Below, piece after piece: positions 8,848 to 17,930 of a stretch of DNA of 64,000 bases. Each line of letters begins with the position of its first letter. The stretch's first letter is position 1. The notes below the pieces were generated by a model that was given only the letters and a program-made list of their open reading frames with translations, was not told the DNA's origin and searched no databases. The DNA comes from CAZIGM01 sp964538675 (GTDB lineage: Bacteria > Bacillota > Bacilli > Tepidibacillales > Tepidibacillaceae): positions 1 through 64,000 of the forward strand of contig CAZIGM010000002.1 of NCBI GenBank assembly GCA_964538675.1. Direction: 5' to 3'. A program made the position numbers and the translations under genes.

Positions 8848-9129
8848 AAAGCCGAACTTTATTCAGATGGAGTTTGCGTAAATCAAGTTTTCTTTAACTC
8901 CACCTGAATTCTAGTAAGACTTATCCTAAATTCATTCTCCCCCACTTAACATAGCACGACTTAATGCTTTAGCATTATAGCGTGACTTGTGCTCTTGATT
9001 ATTCTTCAATGATTAGCTTCGTTGTGTGCATAGCGAGACTTGTGCTCTTGATTATACTTCTGTGTTTATCTTCGTTGTGTGCATAGCACGACTTAATGCT
9101 TGTGTAAGTAGGAGTCTTATCATATCTGG
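8848..9129. repeat. Dispersed hairpin repeat, long copy (R1)
   Basis: This fills the gap between yqeG and the ABC operon. It begins with the shared unit aaagccgaactttattcag atggagttt and contains the second arm aactccacctgaa, the ccccca cttaa half-hairpin near 8939 and its partner taagtaggag near 9107, and ends with tcttatcatatctgg. The interval between the hairpin halves is expanded by imperfect tandem pieces, each starting catagc[ga]..gactt (near 8950, 9029 and 9080). Compare the copies at 16658, 19303, 44750 and 58619. Confidence 0.75.
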
Positions 9130-9225
9130 GTAACTAAATCTTTATTTTAACTAATTTTTCTTTATTCGGCAATAACTATACCATATTTAACCGTAAAACT
9201 GCAAAAAAAATAGGGGGTAGATCCC

Positions 9226-9999
9226 CTAAGGTAATATTTGCGGTATCATTGTAATTGGATGTTTGATCATTATCGGCCTTATATTATATACTTTTTCAAT
9301 TTCATCTTCTTTTAAAACTTCTGCAACTGTACCAATTGCTTGAATATTACCTTGTTGGTTAATTAACAATAAGCGATCACAATATTGTGCTGCCAAGTTG
9401 AGATCATGAAGTATCATTATAACAGTTAGATTTTTATCCCTTTGCCACCTTCGAACATAATGCATCAGTAATAGTTGATTACCTATATCAAGATATGTTG
9501 TTGGCTCATCTAAAAATAATATTTGTGGTTCTTGTACCATCGCCCTCGCTAAGGATACTAATTGTCTTTCACCACCAGATAACGTTTCTACAGACTGATT
9601 ACGTTTATCCAATAAATCAAATACAACTAAAGCTTTTGTTATAATATCATAATCCTTTCTTGTAAGGTTAGCAAAAGGTCTCATCCATGGATAACGCCCC
9701 ATAGCAACAACCTCTTCAACTGTAAATGAAAGTCGCGGTGTCCCTTCTTGTTCAACAACTGCAATATATTTAGCTAAATCTTTTTTGCCATAGCTATTTA
9801 ATGGTTCACCTTTTAAAACCACTTCCCCCTCTTTTATAGGTAAAATTCCTGTCAATTCTTTAAGAAGAGTAGTCTTTCCACAACCATTCGGACCAATTAT
9901 GCCAAAACTTTCACCTTTTGTTATGTATAAAGATATATTGTCCAAAACTTTTTTCTTATCGTAGGAAAAGGATAGTTGATTGACCTCTAATATTTTCAT
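9226..9999 (-). CDS. Corrinoid ABC importer ATP-binding protein (BtuD/FecE type)
   Basis: This 257-residue ABC ATPase has Walker A (GPNGCGKTTLL), the Q-loop, the signature LSGGERQ, Walker B (ILFLDEPTTYLD) and the H-loop (ILHDLN). It would power a type II importer together with the adjacent FecCD-type permease and the lipoprotein receptor. The three genes overlap at their junctions (the permease stop and this start share TGATG) and lie behind a cobalamin riboswitch, so vitamin B12 or another corrinoid is the likely substrate. Sequence alone would not separate it from iron-siderophore ATPases. Confidence 0.88.
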   Translation of the reverse strand: MKILEVNQLSFSYDKKKVLDNISLYITKGESFGIIGPNGCGKTTLLKELTGILPIKEGEVVLKGEPLNSYGKKDLAKYIAVVEQEGTPRLSFTVEEVVAMGRYPWMRPFANLTRKDYDIITKALVVFDLLDKRNQSVETLSGGERQLVSLARAMVQEPQILFLDEPTTYLDIGNQLLLMHYVRRWQRDKNLTVIMILHDLNLAAQYCDRLLLINQQGNIQAIGTVAEVLKEDEIEKVYNIRPIMIKHPITMIPQILP

Positions 10000-11030
10000 C
10001 AGTTCTTTCCCCTCAAACTTTTTCTTAGAAAATATGCAAAAATTGGGGCTCCTATAAAAGCTGTGAGTACACCAATTGGAAGCTCTCTTGATGGTACAAT
10101 TGTTCTAGCCAGAGTATCTGTCCATAATAAGAAAATCGCACCAGCAATAGTTGAAACCGGGATTAATATGCGATGGTCAGGACCCGTTAACAATCTCATC
10201 AAATGAGGAATAATCAGACCGACAAATCCAATTATACCGACAATCGATACAGCTGTTGCTGCCATAAAAGATGCGACAATTAAAATAGTAATCTTTATTT
10301 TCTCAACATTCATTCCGAGATGAGTAGCGGCACCCTCTCCAAGAGCTATAACATTTAGCTCTCGTGATTGAGTATATAAATATATCATACCTAAAATGAA
10401 AACAGGTAACAAAACTAGAACATCAATCCAATCCTTATTCGCTAGACTACCCATCATCCAAAAAACAATAGATTCCATTAAATCACCAGAGATAGTTATT
10501 AAAAATATTAATATTGCACCATTTAGCGATTGTAAAATAACTCCAGCTAGTATCAATGTCTGACTTCCTCTTTGATTGTTTATATTAGCTAAAAGAATTA
10601 CAAAGCTTAATGAAATTACTGCACCTAACAATGCAAAGAGAGAAGTTGTAAAATAACCAATAATCGATTCCCCTACAAATAGCATAGAGCTTGCTGCTCC
10701 TATAGCTGCTCCTGACGAGACTCCAAGAATATATGGTTCAGCTAAAGGATTATGCAAAATACCTTGATAAGCAACACCTGCTATTGATAGAATAGCCCCT
10801 ACAAGAATAGCCAAAAAGATTCTTGGTAATCGCAAATTCCATACAATATTCTCTTGTCCAGTTGTCCATGTTTGTTCAATATCGACAAAAGGCAGATGAT
10901 TACACAGTATTTTTACTACAGTATTAATTGGAATTTTAACTGAGCCTATCATATTTGTAACTACAATTGATAAGAGGAGCAAGAGAAGAAGCCCCTCTAT
11001 CCAATAAATTAATTTTCTTCTCTTATTCAT
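9999..11030 (-). CDS. Corrinoid ABC importer permease (BtuC/FecCD family)
   Basis: A hydrophobic permease with about ten membrane segments, typical of BtuC/FhuB/FecCD. Family signatures: GAILSIAGVAYQGILHNPLAEPYILGVSSGAAIGA near the N-terminal third, and GFVGLIIPHLMR with the GPDHR loop that contacts the ATPase. The frame is open from 11081, but the ATG at 11030 (MNKRRK) overlaps the receptor gene by only 8 bases and begins just before the first membrane helix, so I prefer it (343 residues). It lies in the riboswitch-controlled transcript with the receptor and the ATPase. Confidence 0.88.
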   Translation of the reverse strand: MNKRRKLIYWIEGLLLLLLLSIVVTNMIGSVKIPINTVVKILCNHLPFVDIEQTWTTGQENIVWNLRLPRIFLAILVGAILSIAGVAYQGILHNPLAEPYILGVSSGAAIGAASSMLFVGESIIGYFTTSLFALLGAVISLSFVILLANINNQRGSQTLILAGVILQSLNGAILIFLITISGDLMESIVFWMMGSLANKDWIDVLVLLPVFILGMIYLYTQSRELNVIALGEGAATHLGMNVEKIKITILIVASFMAATAVSIVGIIGFVGLIIPHLMRLLTGPDHRILIPVSTIAGAIFLLWTDTLARTIVPSRELPIGVLTAFIGAPIFAYFLRKSLRGKN

Positions 11031-11988
11031 CTTCAAATAATTCTGGGTATAACGCTTTAGCAAGTTCCTCGAGAGCATCAATTATTCGTGGACCTGGGCG
11101 ATTTACTAAATCACTATCAATATCATATACCTGATTATATTTAACTGCATCTACATCATGCCATCCCTCTCGAGTTAAAACATTAATTACAGCATTAGAA
11201 TCATAGTAACCATAAGTAGTGAAAACAACCTCCGGGTTCTTTTCTATTACCTTTTCTTCACTATATTGAACCCAACCCTCATTATCTACGATATTTATCC
11301 CACCAGCTTTTTCAATCAATTCATTCATAAATGTATTGGTACCACAAGTCCATAAATCAGATGATACTTCAACCCAAACCTTTTTTTTATTCTCATCATT
11401 AACATTTGATATTTTATTGTCTATTGCTTCTTCCTTCTCTTTCATATCAGCTAGTAATTGTTGAGCTTTTTCTTGAGAATTAGTTATTACTCCTAAATCC
11501 TCAATAGTTTGATAAGCCTCATTTATGCTTTGAGGATTATATTTAACTACTGATATATTTAAGTCTTCATAAGATTTTATTAATTCATCATTGTGTGCAC
11601 CGAAAATAATTAGGTCTGGATTCAAATTTAATGCTTGCTCAATATTTGGGTTTACACCATCTGTAAAAACATATTCAACTTTTTCTTGTACATCTATTGG
11701 ATAATTATCATTAATTGTTACTGCTATTACTTGGTCATCTAGATCTAATTCGTATAATATTTCAGTATTACTTGGAAAAAAAGTAATAATTCTTTGTGGT
11801 TCAGTAGGAATCGTTACTTCTATATCTCTGTAATCTTTAATAGTTAAAGGATAGATAGTTGTAAGGGTATCTTCTAATTGCTCATTATCTCCAACTTGAT
11901 TTGTATTAGTTGGTGTAGATGTACAACCAGATAAAATACCAAATAATAAAATAATTATTGTTAACCATATAAAACTTTTTCTCATCAT
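11023..11988 (-). CDS. Corrinoid-binding lipoprotein receptor (BtuF type)
   Basis: The protein begins with a signal peptide ending in the lipobox LSGC, so it should be a membrane-anchored receptor outside the cell. The rest is a TroA/BtuF-type bilobed binding protein: PQRIITFFPSNTEILYELDLDDQVIAV, then FTDGVNPNIEQALNLNPDLIIFG, and a C-terminal lobe ending RPGPRIIDALEELAKALYPE. The start at 11988 has AGGAG eight bases upstream; an earlier in-frame ATG at 12006 overlaps that ribosome site and is less likely. Its first position in a cobalamin-riboswitch operon points to corrinoid uptake. Confidence 0.88.
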   Translation of the reverse strand: MMRKSFIWLTIIILLFGILSGCTSTPTNTNQVGDNEQLEDTLTTIYPLTIKDYRDIEVTIPTEPQRIITFFPSNTEILYELDLDDQVIAVTINDNYPIDVQEKVEYVFTDGVNPNIEQALNLNPDLIIFGAHNDELIKSYEDLNISVVKYNPQSINEAYQTIEDLGVITNSQEKAQQLLADMKEKEEAIDNKISNVNDENKKKVWVEVSSDLWTCGTNTFMNELIEKAGGINIVDNEGWVQYSEEKVIEKNPEVVFTTYGYYDSNAVINVLTREGWHDVDAVKYNQVYDIDSDLVNRPGPRIIDALEELAKALYPELFEDE

Positions 11989-12082
11989 AATATACTCTCC
12001 TCGCATAATTCCTTTTTCAATTCAATAGATTTAATGTGCACTATTTACAAACTTAATAAGTGCGGCAAACTAACCACTCCCA

Positions 12083-12121
12083 AAATAAAAACCTTCTTAC
12101 CCTGAGGGATAAAAAGGTTTA
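12083..12121 (-). terminator. Riboswitch-controlled terminator upstream of the corrinoid importer
   Basis: On the minus strand an aaaccttttta tccc / gggtaagaaggttt hairpin is followed by ttttattttg. It sits between the cobalamin aptamer and the receptor start, so it is the probable expression platform that stops transcription when B12 is bound. Confidence 0.8.
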
Positions 12122-12184
12122 ATACACATACTTATACCAAATATAGACGTCACTCCTTTCCCTCGAAGATCTAACATCTTATCA

Positions 12185-12325
12185 TAAACAGGCAGGTCTC
12201 CTGACTCTTGGCAATGTATTTCCACGCCTTCCCGTCTTATTCTTAGACAGTGGCATAATGTGGAATACTTCCAATTACAGTGGCGGGACCGTGTTGGGTT
12301 TTCACCAAACTTCCCTTTTATCTTC
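12185..12325 (-). promoter_or_regulatory. Cobalamin riboswitch
   Basis: Read on the minus strand, the leader holds the known class signatures in order: gggaagtttggtgaaaaccc, then the B12-box-proximal cgccactgt, and finally gtcaggagacctgcc. These match the conserved core of the AdoCbl riboswitch. It precedes the three-gene importer (receptor, permease, ATPase) and lies downstream of the adenosyltransferase gene, which is therefore outside its control. The terminator at 12083-12121 should be its output. Confidence 0.95.
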
Positions 12326-12421
12326 TAGTCACTTAAATACTAAAAGAACCTATTTATTAATTAAGTTATGTAATTTTTTTATCATTATATATTATAGTTA
12401 AACAATTAACAAGTTTTTCAG

Positions 12422-12961
12422 TTACAAGTCAATGCCTTTAACTGCGGTAATTCCTTTATTATAATAATGTTTAATAGGATTTATTTCTGATACAAGATCG
12501 GCAATATCTATCAATTCCTGTTTGGCTCCTCTTCCTGTAATAACAAGATGAAGGTTATCGGGCTTTGTTTCTATCAATTCTATAACTTCAGACAAAGGCA
12601 ATATATCGTCTATTGCAAAATTATTAATAGCTAAAGCACAATTTAATTCATCTAATACTATTAAATCATATTGACCTGACATAACCTTTTCTTTTGCAAA
12701 CTTCCATGCATTTTTTAAAACTTCACGCTGTTTTTCTATTGTTTTTGTCCATGTAAAGCCAATTCCCAACTGCTCTATTTCAACCCCTAATTTTTCTAAT
12801 GCTTCTTGCTCACCAGAAAAGCCTTCCTTTGCCTTGATAAATTGAAAAAAACCTACTTTCATATTATTACCTGCTGCTCTAACGGCCAAACCAATAGCTG
12901 ATGATGTTTTACCTTTCCCATCTCCAGTATAAATAAGAGTAAGTCCTTTTTTAGTCTTCAT
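12422..12961 (-). CDS. cobO: Corrinoid adenosyltransferase (CobA/CobO/BtuR type)
   Basis: The enzyme transfers the adenosyl group of ATP to cob(I)alamin, making coenzyme B12. The 179-residue protein has the P-loop GDGKGKTS at residues 13-20 and the family segments FFQFIKAKEGFSGEQEALEKLG and IVLDELNCAL (Walker B-like), ending with HLVITGRGA. An exact GGAGG precedes the ATG. It is upstream of, and co-directional with, the riboswitch and corrinoid importer, so imported corrinoids could be adenosylated directly. A gap of 16 bases separates it from the rhomboid gene, with which it may be cotranscribed. Confidence 0.94.
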   Translation of the reverse strand: MKTKKGLTLIYTGDGKGKTSSAIGLAVRAAGNNMKVGFFQFIKAKEGFSGEQEALEKLGVEIEQLGIGFTWTKTIEKQREVLKNAWKFAKEKVMSGQYDLIVLDELNCALAINNFAIDDILPLSEVIELIETKPDNLHLVITGRGAKQELIDIADLVSEINPIKHYYNKGITAVKGIDL

Positions 12962-12977
12962 AAATATATCCTCCAGT

Positions 12978-14537
12978 TCACTGCTGATTTAACTCATTTA
13001 ATAATTCCTCAGCCTCTATAAAACTTGGATCAACCTTCAAAGCCATACTTAGAAGATTCATTGCTTGGTCATAATCTTCATTAAAAATATAGATCAAAGC
13101 AAGATTGTAATAAGCCTCTGGAAAATTCGGTTCGCGTTCTAGTGTTATCTCATATTGTTCAATGGCTTGGTCATAATCGCCTTCTGTTAATAATGTATTA
13201 GCATAATAAAAATTAAACATATACTGTTCTGGATATTCATCTACAAGAAAACTGAAAATTTCATGAGCCGTCTGTGTATTACCTTCTTCTAGTGCTTGTT
13301 GCCCTTTAATATAAATAGCTCCGCTTCCTTTAAGATCTTCAGAAATAACACCTAACCAAGTCATTCCAACTATAGCTATAAGGACAACTATTGAAATAAT
13401 ACTGATTAGCCATTTTCTTTTCTTATCAGAAGGAAGGTGAATAATTGCTGCTATTATAAAACCACCAAATAATCCTCCTATATGTGCATAAATATCTATA
13501 CTAGATACTGTAAATCCAAACACTATGTTAATAGCAAGAATTGTAATTATATCTTTTCCAATCGTCTTAAAAAATAAGTCAGGATAAATATATCCAAAAT
13601 AAAGCAGTGCCCCAAACAATCCAAATATTGCTCCTGATGCACCCGCTGCTACACTACTTGGCGCAAAGAGAAAGCTTATCAAATTTCCAATAATACCTGC
13701 TAACAGGTAGATGGCAATGAATCGAACAGAGCCATATATTTTTTCTGTTAATTTTCCTAAAAAATATAATGCCAAATTATTAAAAGCAAAATGAACAAAC
13801 CCAATATGTAAAAAAATCGGGGTGACAAAACGCCAATATTCACCATTCATTATTAAATATGATTCTTTAGCACCAAATCTTAATAACACTTCAGTATCGG
13901 TGCTCCCTCCACTAAAGGTCATTAATAAAAATATTATTGCGTTTATAATTATTAATGTATAAGTCAAAATTGGTTTACCAAAATTAAAAATATTTATAAT
14001 ATTATTATAGCGATTTTCTTGTACATCACTTATTTCTTCAATCATTTTCTCAGCTTCATTTGGACTTTCTTCATGTATGTACTTAACAAATGGATCAACC
14101 TTTAATTTATCTTCGTCAAAGATATCATCAGGTATTCCAATCTTTCCACTCTCTAAATCAATATAACCAGAAAATATTTCTATTCCCTTATCTGTATTTC
14201 TTGAACTTTGTGAAATTATCTCATGAACTTCATTTGAAGGAGTAGAATTAAAAATATATAGATTAATAAATCGTAAATGCTTTCCTTTTAATTGTTTAAG
14301 TATTTCTTTTGCTTTACTCTTTACTTGTAATAGATCGTTATTGATATGGTTAGGCCATACATAATCGATTGGAATTAATCGTATATATATGTGTTCACCC
14401 TTTGAATTTTTAATTAAATTAATTGTTAGACCTTCACGGTTATCAATAGATGATTTCTCTCTTAAATTGAGCAAAGAAAATTCGTAATCTTTTACCAAAT
14501 TATTTGCTACTGTCCATATATAATCTTTTAATAACAT
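12978..14537 (-). CDS. Rhomboid intramembrane protease with TPR repeats (GluP/YqgP type)
   Basis: The 519-residue protein has a soluble N-terminal domain (about 1-190), a rhomboid domain with at least six membrane helices (about 195-395) and two or three C-terminal TPR repeats (NFYYANTLLTEGDYDQAIEQYE, FPEAYYNLALIYIFNEDYDQAM). The catalytic serine is in GASGAIFGLFGA and the histidine in YAHIGGLFGG, so the serine-histidine dyad is intact. This three-part layout and length match Bacillus YqgP (GluP), a protease linked to magnesium-transporter turnover and glucose export. The natural substrate here is unknown. Confidence 0.92.
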   Translation of the reverse strand: MLLKDYIWTVANNLVKDYEFSLLNLREKSSIDNREGLTINLIKNSKGEHIYIRLIPIDYVWPNHINNDLLQVKSKAKEILKQLKGKHLRFINLYIFNSTPSNEVHEIISQSSRNTDKGIEIFSGYIDLESGKIGIPDDIFDEDKLKVDPFVKYIHEESPNEAEKMIEEISDVQENRYNNIINIFNFGKPILTYTLIIINAIIFLLMTFSGGSTDTEVLLRFGAKESYLIMNGEYWRFVTPIFLHIGFVHFAFNNLALYFLGKLTEKIYGSVRFIAIYLLAGIIGNLISFLFAPSSVAAGASGAIFGLFGALLYFGYIYPDLFFKTIGKDIITILAINIVFGFTVSSIDIYAHIGGLFGGFIIAAIIHLPSDKKRKWLISIISIVVLIAIVGMTWLGVISEDLKGSGAIYIKGQQALEEGNTQTAHEIFSFLVDEYPEQYMFNFYYANTLLTEGDYDQAIEQYEITLEREPNFPEAYYNLALIYIFNEDYDQAMNLLSMALKVDPSFIEAEELLNELNQQ

Positions 14538-14633
14538 TATTATCTGATATCCTCCTAATCTAACTAATTATTACTCTATTCTAACAGAAATAATTATATC
14601 TTCAAAATGTATTTTTTGAATAAGGCTAAACAT

Positions 14634-14658
14634 AAAAAAAAGCCCTTATATTAGGGCT
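14634..14658 (-). terminator. Terminator after the TPM-domain gene
   Basis: On the minus strand an agccct/agggct hairpin is followed by an uninterrupted run of T. It lies 20 bases after the TPM gene stop. Confidence 0.85.
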
Positions 14659-14677
14659 GCAACTTGTGATTTTGAGG

Positions 14678-15325
14678 TTATTTTTTATTAAAATACATTT
14701 TCAGAATTAGCCATAATGCCAATAAAAAAGCGGCAATTATGCCAATCCATATTATGATTGATTTTGATGAGGACGGCTCAGGTTCGTCTACAAATTCATT
14801 ATCCTCAGGTGGTTGAGGTATCTTTAAAGAGCTTTTATTAGTTTCTAAATAAAGCGGAATATCTTTGCTAATCCCTTTTGATAATTCAATTAAACCTTGT
14901 TCAATACTCTTTTTTTCTTTAACAATAGGAACAAAATACTTGTCAATCTCATTATTAAAAAACTCTACATTTAAATCTTTTTTTTGTAATGCTTCACCTG
15001 TAGTTATGTATATTTTCTTTTCATCAGTAATAACTAGTATAAAAATAGTGTCCTGTGAAAAATTCCTGAAATTAAATAAAGATTCTGCCATTTCTTTAAT
15101 ATCTGTATTACTATTTATACTTGGAAGTATTAAATACCTATAAACCTCGGGTAATTGTTTAGCTGTTATTTCAATATTTTGTATCTCTTCATCTGTAAAA
15201 TACTTATATGAATCTTCAACAATTGGATACTTGTCATCTGAATTTGCCTCGACGACAATACTAGTACTTGTAAAGATACATAATAATAAAGAAAATACAA
15301 TTAAACAAGCCATAACCCTTTTCAT
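14678..15325 (-). CDS. TPM-domain membrane-anchored protein
   Basis: A signal peptide (residues 1-27) is followed by a TPM domain (about 35-165) with the DTIFILVITDEKKIYITTGEALQK segment and the Y.VPIVKE...GL piece near its end, then a Pro/Glu/Ser-rich linker and one C-terminal membrane helix (IIIWIGIIAAFLLALWLILKMYF). Family members (YgcG, Psb32, TPM_phosphatase) are extracytoplasmic domains of unclear function; some are linked to membrane-protein quality control. It should face outward, tethered by its C-terminal helix. It has its own terminator, so it is probably a single-gene unit. Confidence 0.82.
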   Translation of the reverse strand: MKRVMACLIVFSLLLCIFTSTSIVVEANSDDKYPIVEDSYKYFTDEEIQNIEITAKQLPEVYRYLILPSINSNTDIKEMAESLFNFRNFSQDTIFILVITDEKKIYITTGEALQKKDLNVEFFNNEIDKYFVPIVKEKKSIEQGLIELSKGISKDIPLYLETNKSSLKIPQPPEDNEFVDEPEPSSSKSIIIWIGIIAAFLLALWLILKMYFNKK

Positions 15326-15498
15326 TTATTCCAAGTCCCTTCAAATCACTTTATTGTGAAAAAATATAACTAGGTAATAAACACTATTCATATATAACAA
15401 ACTTTAAAATTAGTATAACATAGAACACTAGAAAATTCTTTAAACTATTTAAAAATGTAATAAAAAATATACATATATGCATTCATACATCAAAATAT

Positions 15499-15523
15499 AC
15501 AAAAATAAGCCTACATTTAGGCT
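15499..15523 (-). terminator. Terminator after the cell wall hydrolase gene
   Basis: On the minus strand agccta aatg taggct is followed by tattttt. It is the second of two hairpins downstream of the hydrolase gene; the first is the long palindrome at 15531-15574. Confidence 0.65.
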
Positions 15524-15530
15524 GTTTATC

Positions 15531-15574
15531 ATCATTATAATAAGCTTACTGCAAAGTAAGCTTATTATAATGAT
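15531..15574. repeat. 20-bp perfect inverted repeat
   Basis: Two perfect 20-base arms (beginning atcattataataagctt) flank a 4-base gcaa loop, 11 bases after the hydrolase gene stop. It has no T-run directly after it on the minus strand, but the terminator at 15499 follows. It may be an mRNA 3'-end stabiliser or a binding site. Confidence 0.8.
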
Positions 15575-15584
15575 AACACATCTA

Positions 15585-16559
15585 TTATTTATAGAAACAA
15601 TGATTCCCTATTTGAATGATTGGTTCCTTATTATTAAAATAAGTGCTAACTGAAATACTTGGATTATTAAAGAATAATGCCCCATTAGTAGGATCCACCC
15701 CAAGTAAAGCATCCTCAGCAGCTCTAAAGGAATCATTATCTGGATTTACATTGTATATCAATCCTGTTGTTACAGGTACAAATTGTGATTTTTGAAAAAT
15801 AACATCATAGATTGTATTAGGAAAATACTTATCTTCAATTCTATTAAGTACTACTGCACCAACAGCAACTAGTCCATCATATGGCTCGTCTCTTGCCTCT
15901 GTATAGATAATTTTAGCTAACCATTGAAGTTCTTCATCAGTATAACTGACTACAGCATTTGTTTTTAAATCATCTAATGCCTTATATTGGATAGGTTCTA
16001 AATATAACTTGTCTCCAATCTGCAACATATCGCTACTTAAAGAATTCCACTCCATAATATAATCAATACCTATACCAGTTTTCTGGCTAATTATATTTAA
16101 AGTATCACCCTCTTGAACTATATACGATGGTATTTCACTAATAAATACAGTCGATGTTTCTGATTCCCATAATACTTTATGTCCATAGATTTCTGCAACA
16201 AATCTCACCGGCGCATAAGTGCGTCCATCAATAATTATTGCCCTTGAATCCATATATAATGTTTTATCATTAAAGTATACTTTTTTACTATTTATATAAA
16301 ATTTAGTTGTATCTATCCCATCAGTAATTATTGCCTCTCTTGCTTTACCATTCCAACTAACATAATATCCAAGCAATTCAGTAAAGGCTCTAACAGGAAT
16401 ATAAGTCCTACCATCAATTATTACTGCTTCCCCACTTTGGGCGAAATCTTGTCCATTAACTTTAATATTAATTGAAGATGCTCTTCCATCTATTGAAAAT
16501 GATGATATCAAAAAAACAAATACTATAATCACAGTAAGGCATTTAATATATTTCTTCAT
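15585..16559 (-). CDS. Exported cell wall hydrolase: copper-amine-oxidase-N, LysM and SleB/CwlJ-type domains
   Basis: A signal peptide (1-27) leads into a copper-amine-oxidase N-terminal-like module with two GRTYIPVRAFTELLGY / GRTYAPVRFVAEIYG units (about 35-135), a LysM peptidoglycan-binding module (YIVQEGDTLNIISQKTGIG, about 142-190), and a Hydrolase_2 domain related to cortex-lytic SleB/CwlJ (LAKIIYTEARDEPYDGLVAVGAVVLNR onward) with the catalytic glutamate in TEAR. Such proteins are common in spore-forming Clostridia and act on spore or vegetative peptidoglycan. I start at 16559 because AGGAG lies six bases upstream; an earlier ATG at 16574 overlaps that ribosome site. Confidence 0.88.
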   Translation of the reverse strand: MKKYIKCLTVIIVFVFLISSFSIDGRASSINIKVNGQDFAQSGEAVIIDGRTYIPVRAFTELLGYYVSWNGKAREAIITDGIDTTKFYINSKKVYFNDKTLYMDSRAIIIDGRTYAPVRFVAEIYGHKVLWESETSTVFISEIPSYIVQEGDTLNIISQKTGIGIDYIMEWNSLSSDMLQIGDKLYLEPIQYKALDDLKTNAVVSYTDEELQWLAKIIYTEARDEPYDGLVAVGAVVLNRIEDKYFPNTIYDVIFQKSQFVPVTTGLIYNVNPDNDSFRAAEDALLGVDPTNGALFFNNPSISVSTYFNNKEPIIQIGNHCFYK

Positions 16560-16657
16560 AGTCTCTCCTCTCAAAGCTTAATCTTTGAATGATGTTTAAT
16601 TTATTCTAACATAGAAAAAGCTTATCTGAGAAGGTAATTTTTAGAACTAAAGTGAAC

Positions 16658-16727
16658 AACTCCATCTGATTAAAATAACCCACCTATAGAGGTGGGCGTC
16701 TTAATCTAATTATAAAGCCGAACTTGA
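16658..16727. repeat. Dispersed hairpin repeat, short copy (R2)
   Basis: It contains aactccatctgat, the hairpin cccacc tataga ggtggg, then cgtcttaat and taaagccgaactt. The elements are the same as in the copy at 44750 but shortened and diverged, lying just downstream of the double P-loop ATPase gene. Confidence 0.6.
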
Positions 16728-17837
16728 TTAATTTTGAAGTATCTTATTTGTAATCTTTGAATAACTAATGATTTGATTTATTAATTCACTCTTTCTATTA
16801 TTAATTGCTTCAAAATCCATAGCTTTAATATAATGTGCTTTTAGTTTATCATTAGCTTTTTTTGCCTCTTTTAAATAGTTTGTAGCTATTGTCATTTTAA
16901 TTCGATATCTTGTTTCAATACTATTTAATTCTTTCTCATTTTCAATCTCCACTTTAGGATTAATACATAGAGCAAACATATCAATTATTTCATCATTTGC
17001 TCTACTCGGATTAATCACATGTGGTGCAGTACCATCAACAACTGCTATACTTAGTGAAGGAATTAGTACCATATCAATACTATTAGGATCAAAACCACAA
17101 GGATAATATTCTACTGAAAGTCCCAATTTCTCTGCATGTTTACCGATTTTTTTCATCATAGTAGATTTACCTGTTCCCGGTCTTCCTTTAATAATATATC
17201 TTTTTTTAATATTCTCCGTAATATTCTCAATATAATGAACATATCCTTCTGATGTAGCAGACCCGAAGAATATATTTTTGCTAACTGGCTTGTGTTCTCT
17301 TTTTACTTCTTTACAAAAAATATCTTTTATAAATTCTTCAGTAATTTGATTAGCTTTATTAAAATTCATTGAAGACAAATATATTTGCTCCCATTCATCA
17401 TGAATGAGCTTTGCATCTGCAAATTGTTCATATGCTTGATTAGTTTTATCTTTAATATCATTTGTAAGCTTTACTATATGTAGGCGATTTTTTCTTATTA
17501 TATTAGTATCCCAATATTCACCTAAATTAATTATCTCCTCAACAATTCCAGGATATTTTGGGGTTAACAGATGTGGCGTTGTTCCATCAATCACACCTAG
17601 TTTTATTGTCGGAATTATTACTCCATTTAAAGAATTTTTGTCTAATGAGCAATGGTAATAATCAACGTCGAATCCTTCGTTACTCATTAGTTCACCTATG
17701 TCTTTCATAATTGTTGATTTACCTGTTCCTGGCCCACCAATTAATATATATAGTCGTTCCAAACCCTTAACTGCATCTTCAAACAGAGAATAAAACCCTA
17801 ATGAGGTGTTTCCCTCTGCAAAGTAATTCTTAATCAT
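16728..17837 (-). CDS. Tandem double P-loop ATPase of unknown function
   Basis: The 369-residue protein consists of two repeats of one ATPase module. The first has GGPGTGKSTIM (residues about 34-44), then VDYYHCSLD and VIDGTTPHLLTPKYPG; the second has KGRPGTGKSTMM, VEYYPCGFDPNSIDMV and VVDGTAPHVINPSRA. Each half therefore keeps Walker A and a DGT.PH signature that replaces a typical Walker B context. I recognise it as an uncharacterised Firmicute family (PRK06851-like), sporadically found in spore formers. No partner is implied by neighbours: it stands alone with a GGGGGA ribosome site. No function should be assigned. Confidence 0.8.
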   Translation of the reverse strand: MIKNYFAEGNTSLGFYSLFEDAVKGLERLYILIGGPGTGKSTIMKDIGELMSNEGFDVDYYHCSLDKNSLNGVIIPTIKLGVIDGTTPHLLTPKYPGIVEEIINLGEYWDTNIIRKNRLHIVKLTNDIKDKTNQAYEQFADAKLIHDEWEQIYLSSMNFNKANQITEEFIKDIFCKEVKREHKPVSKNIFFGSATSEGYVHYIENITENIKKRYIIKGRPGTGKSTMMKKIGKHAEKLGLSVEYYPCGFDPNSIDMVLIPSLSIAVVDGTAPHVINPSRANDEIIDMFALCINPKVEIENEKELNSIETRYRIKMTIATNYLKEAKKANDKLKAHYIKAMDFEAINNRKSELINQIISYSKITNKILQN

Positions 17838-17930
17838 AATTTTTCCCCCTAGTTTAGCATTTAGTAATATTGAAAAATAAACCCAATCATATTCTATGCA
17901 TAGCCTATAAAAAAATTGTTACTTTCTTTG

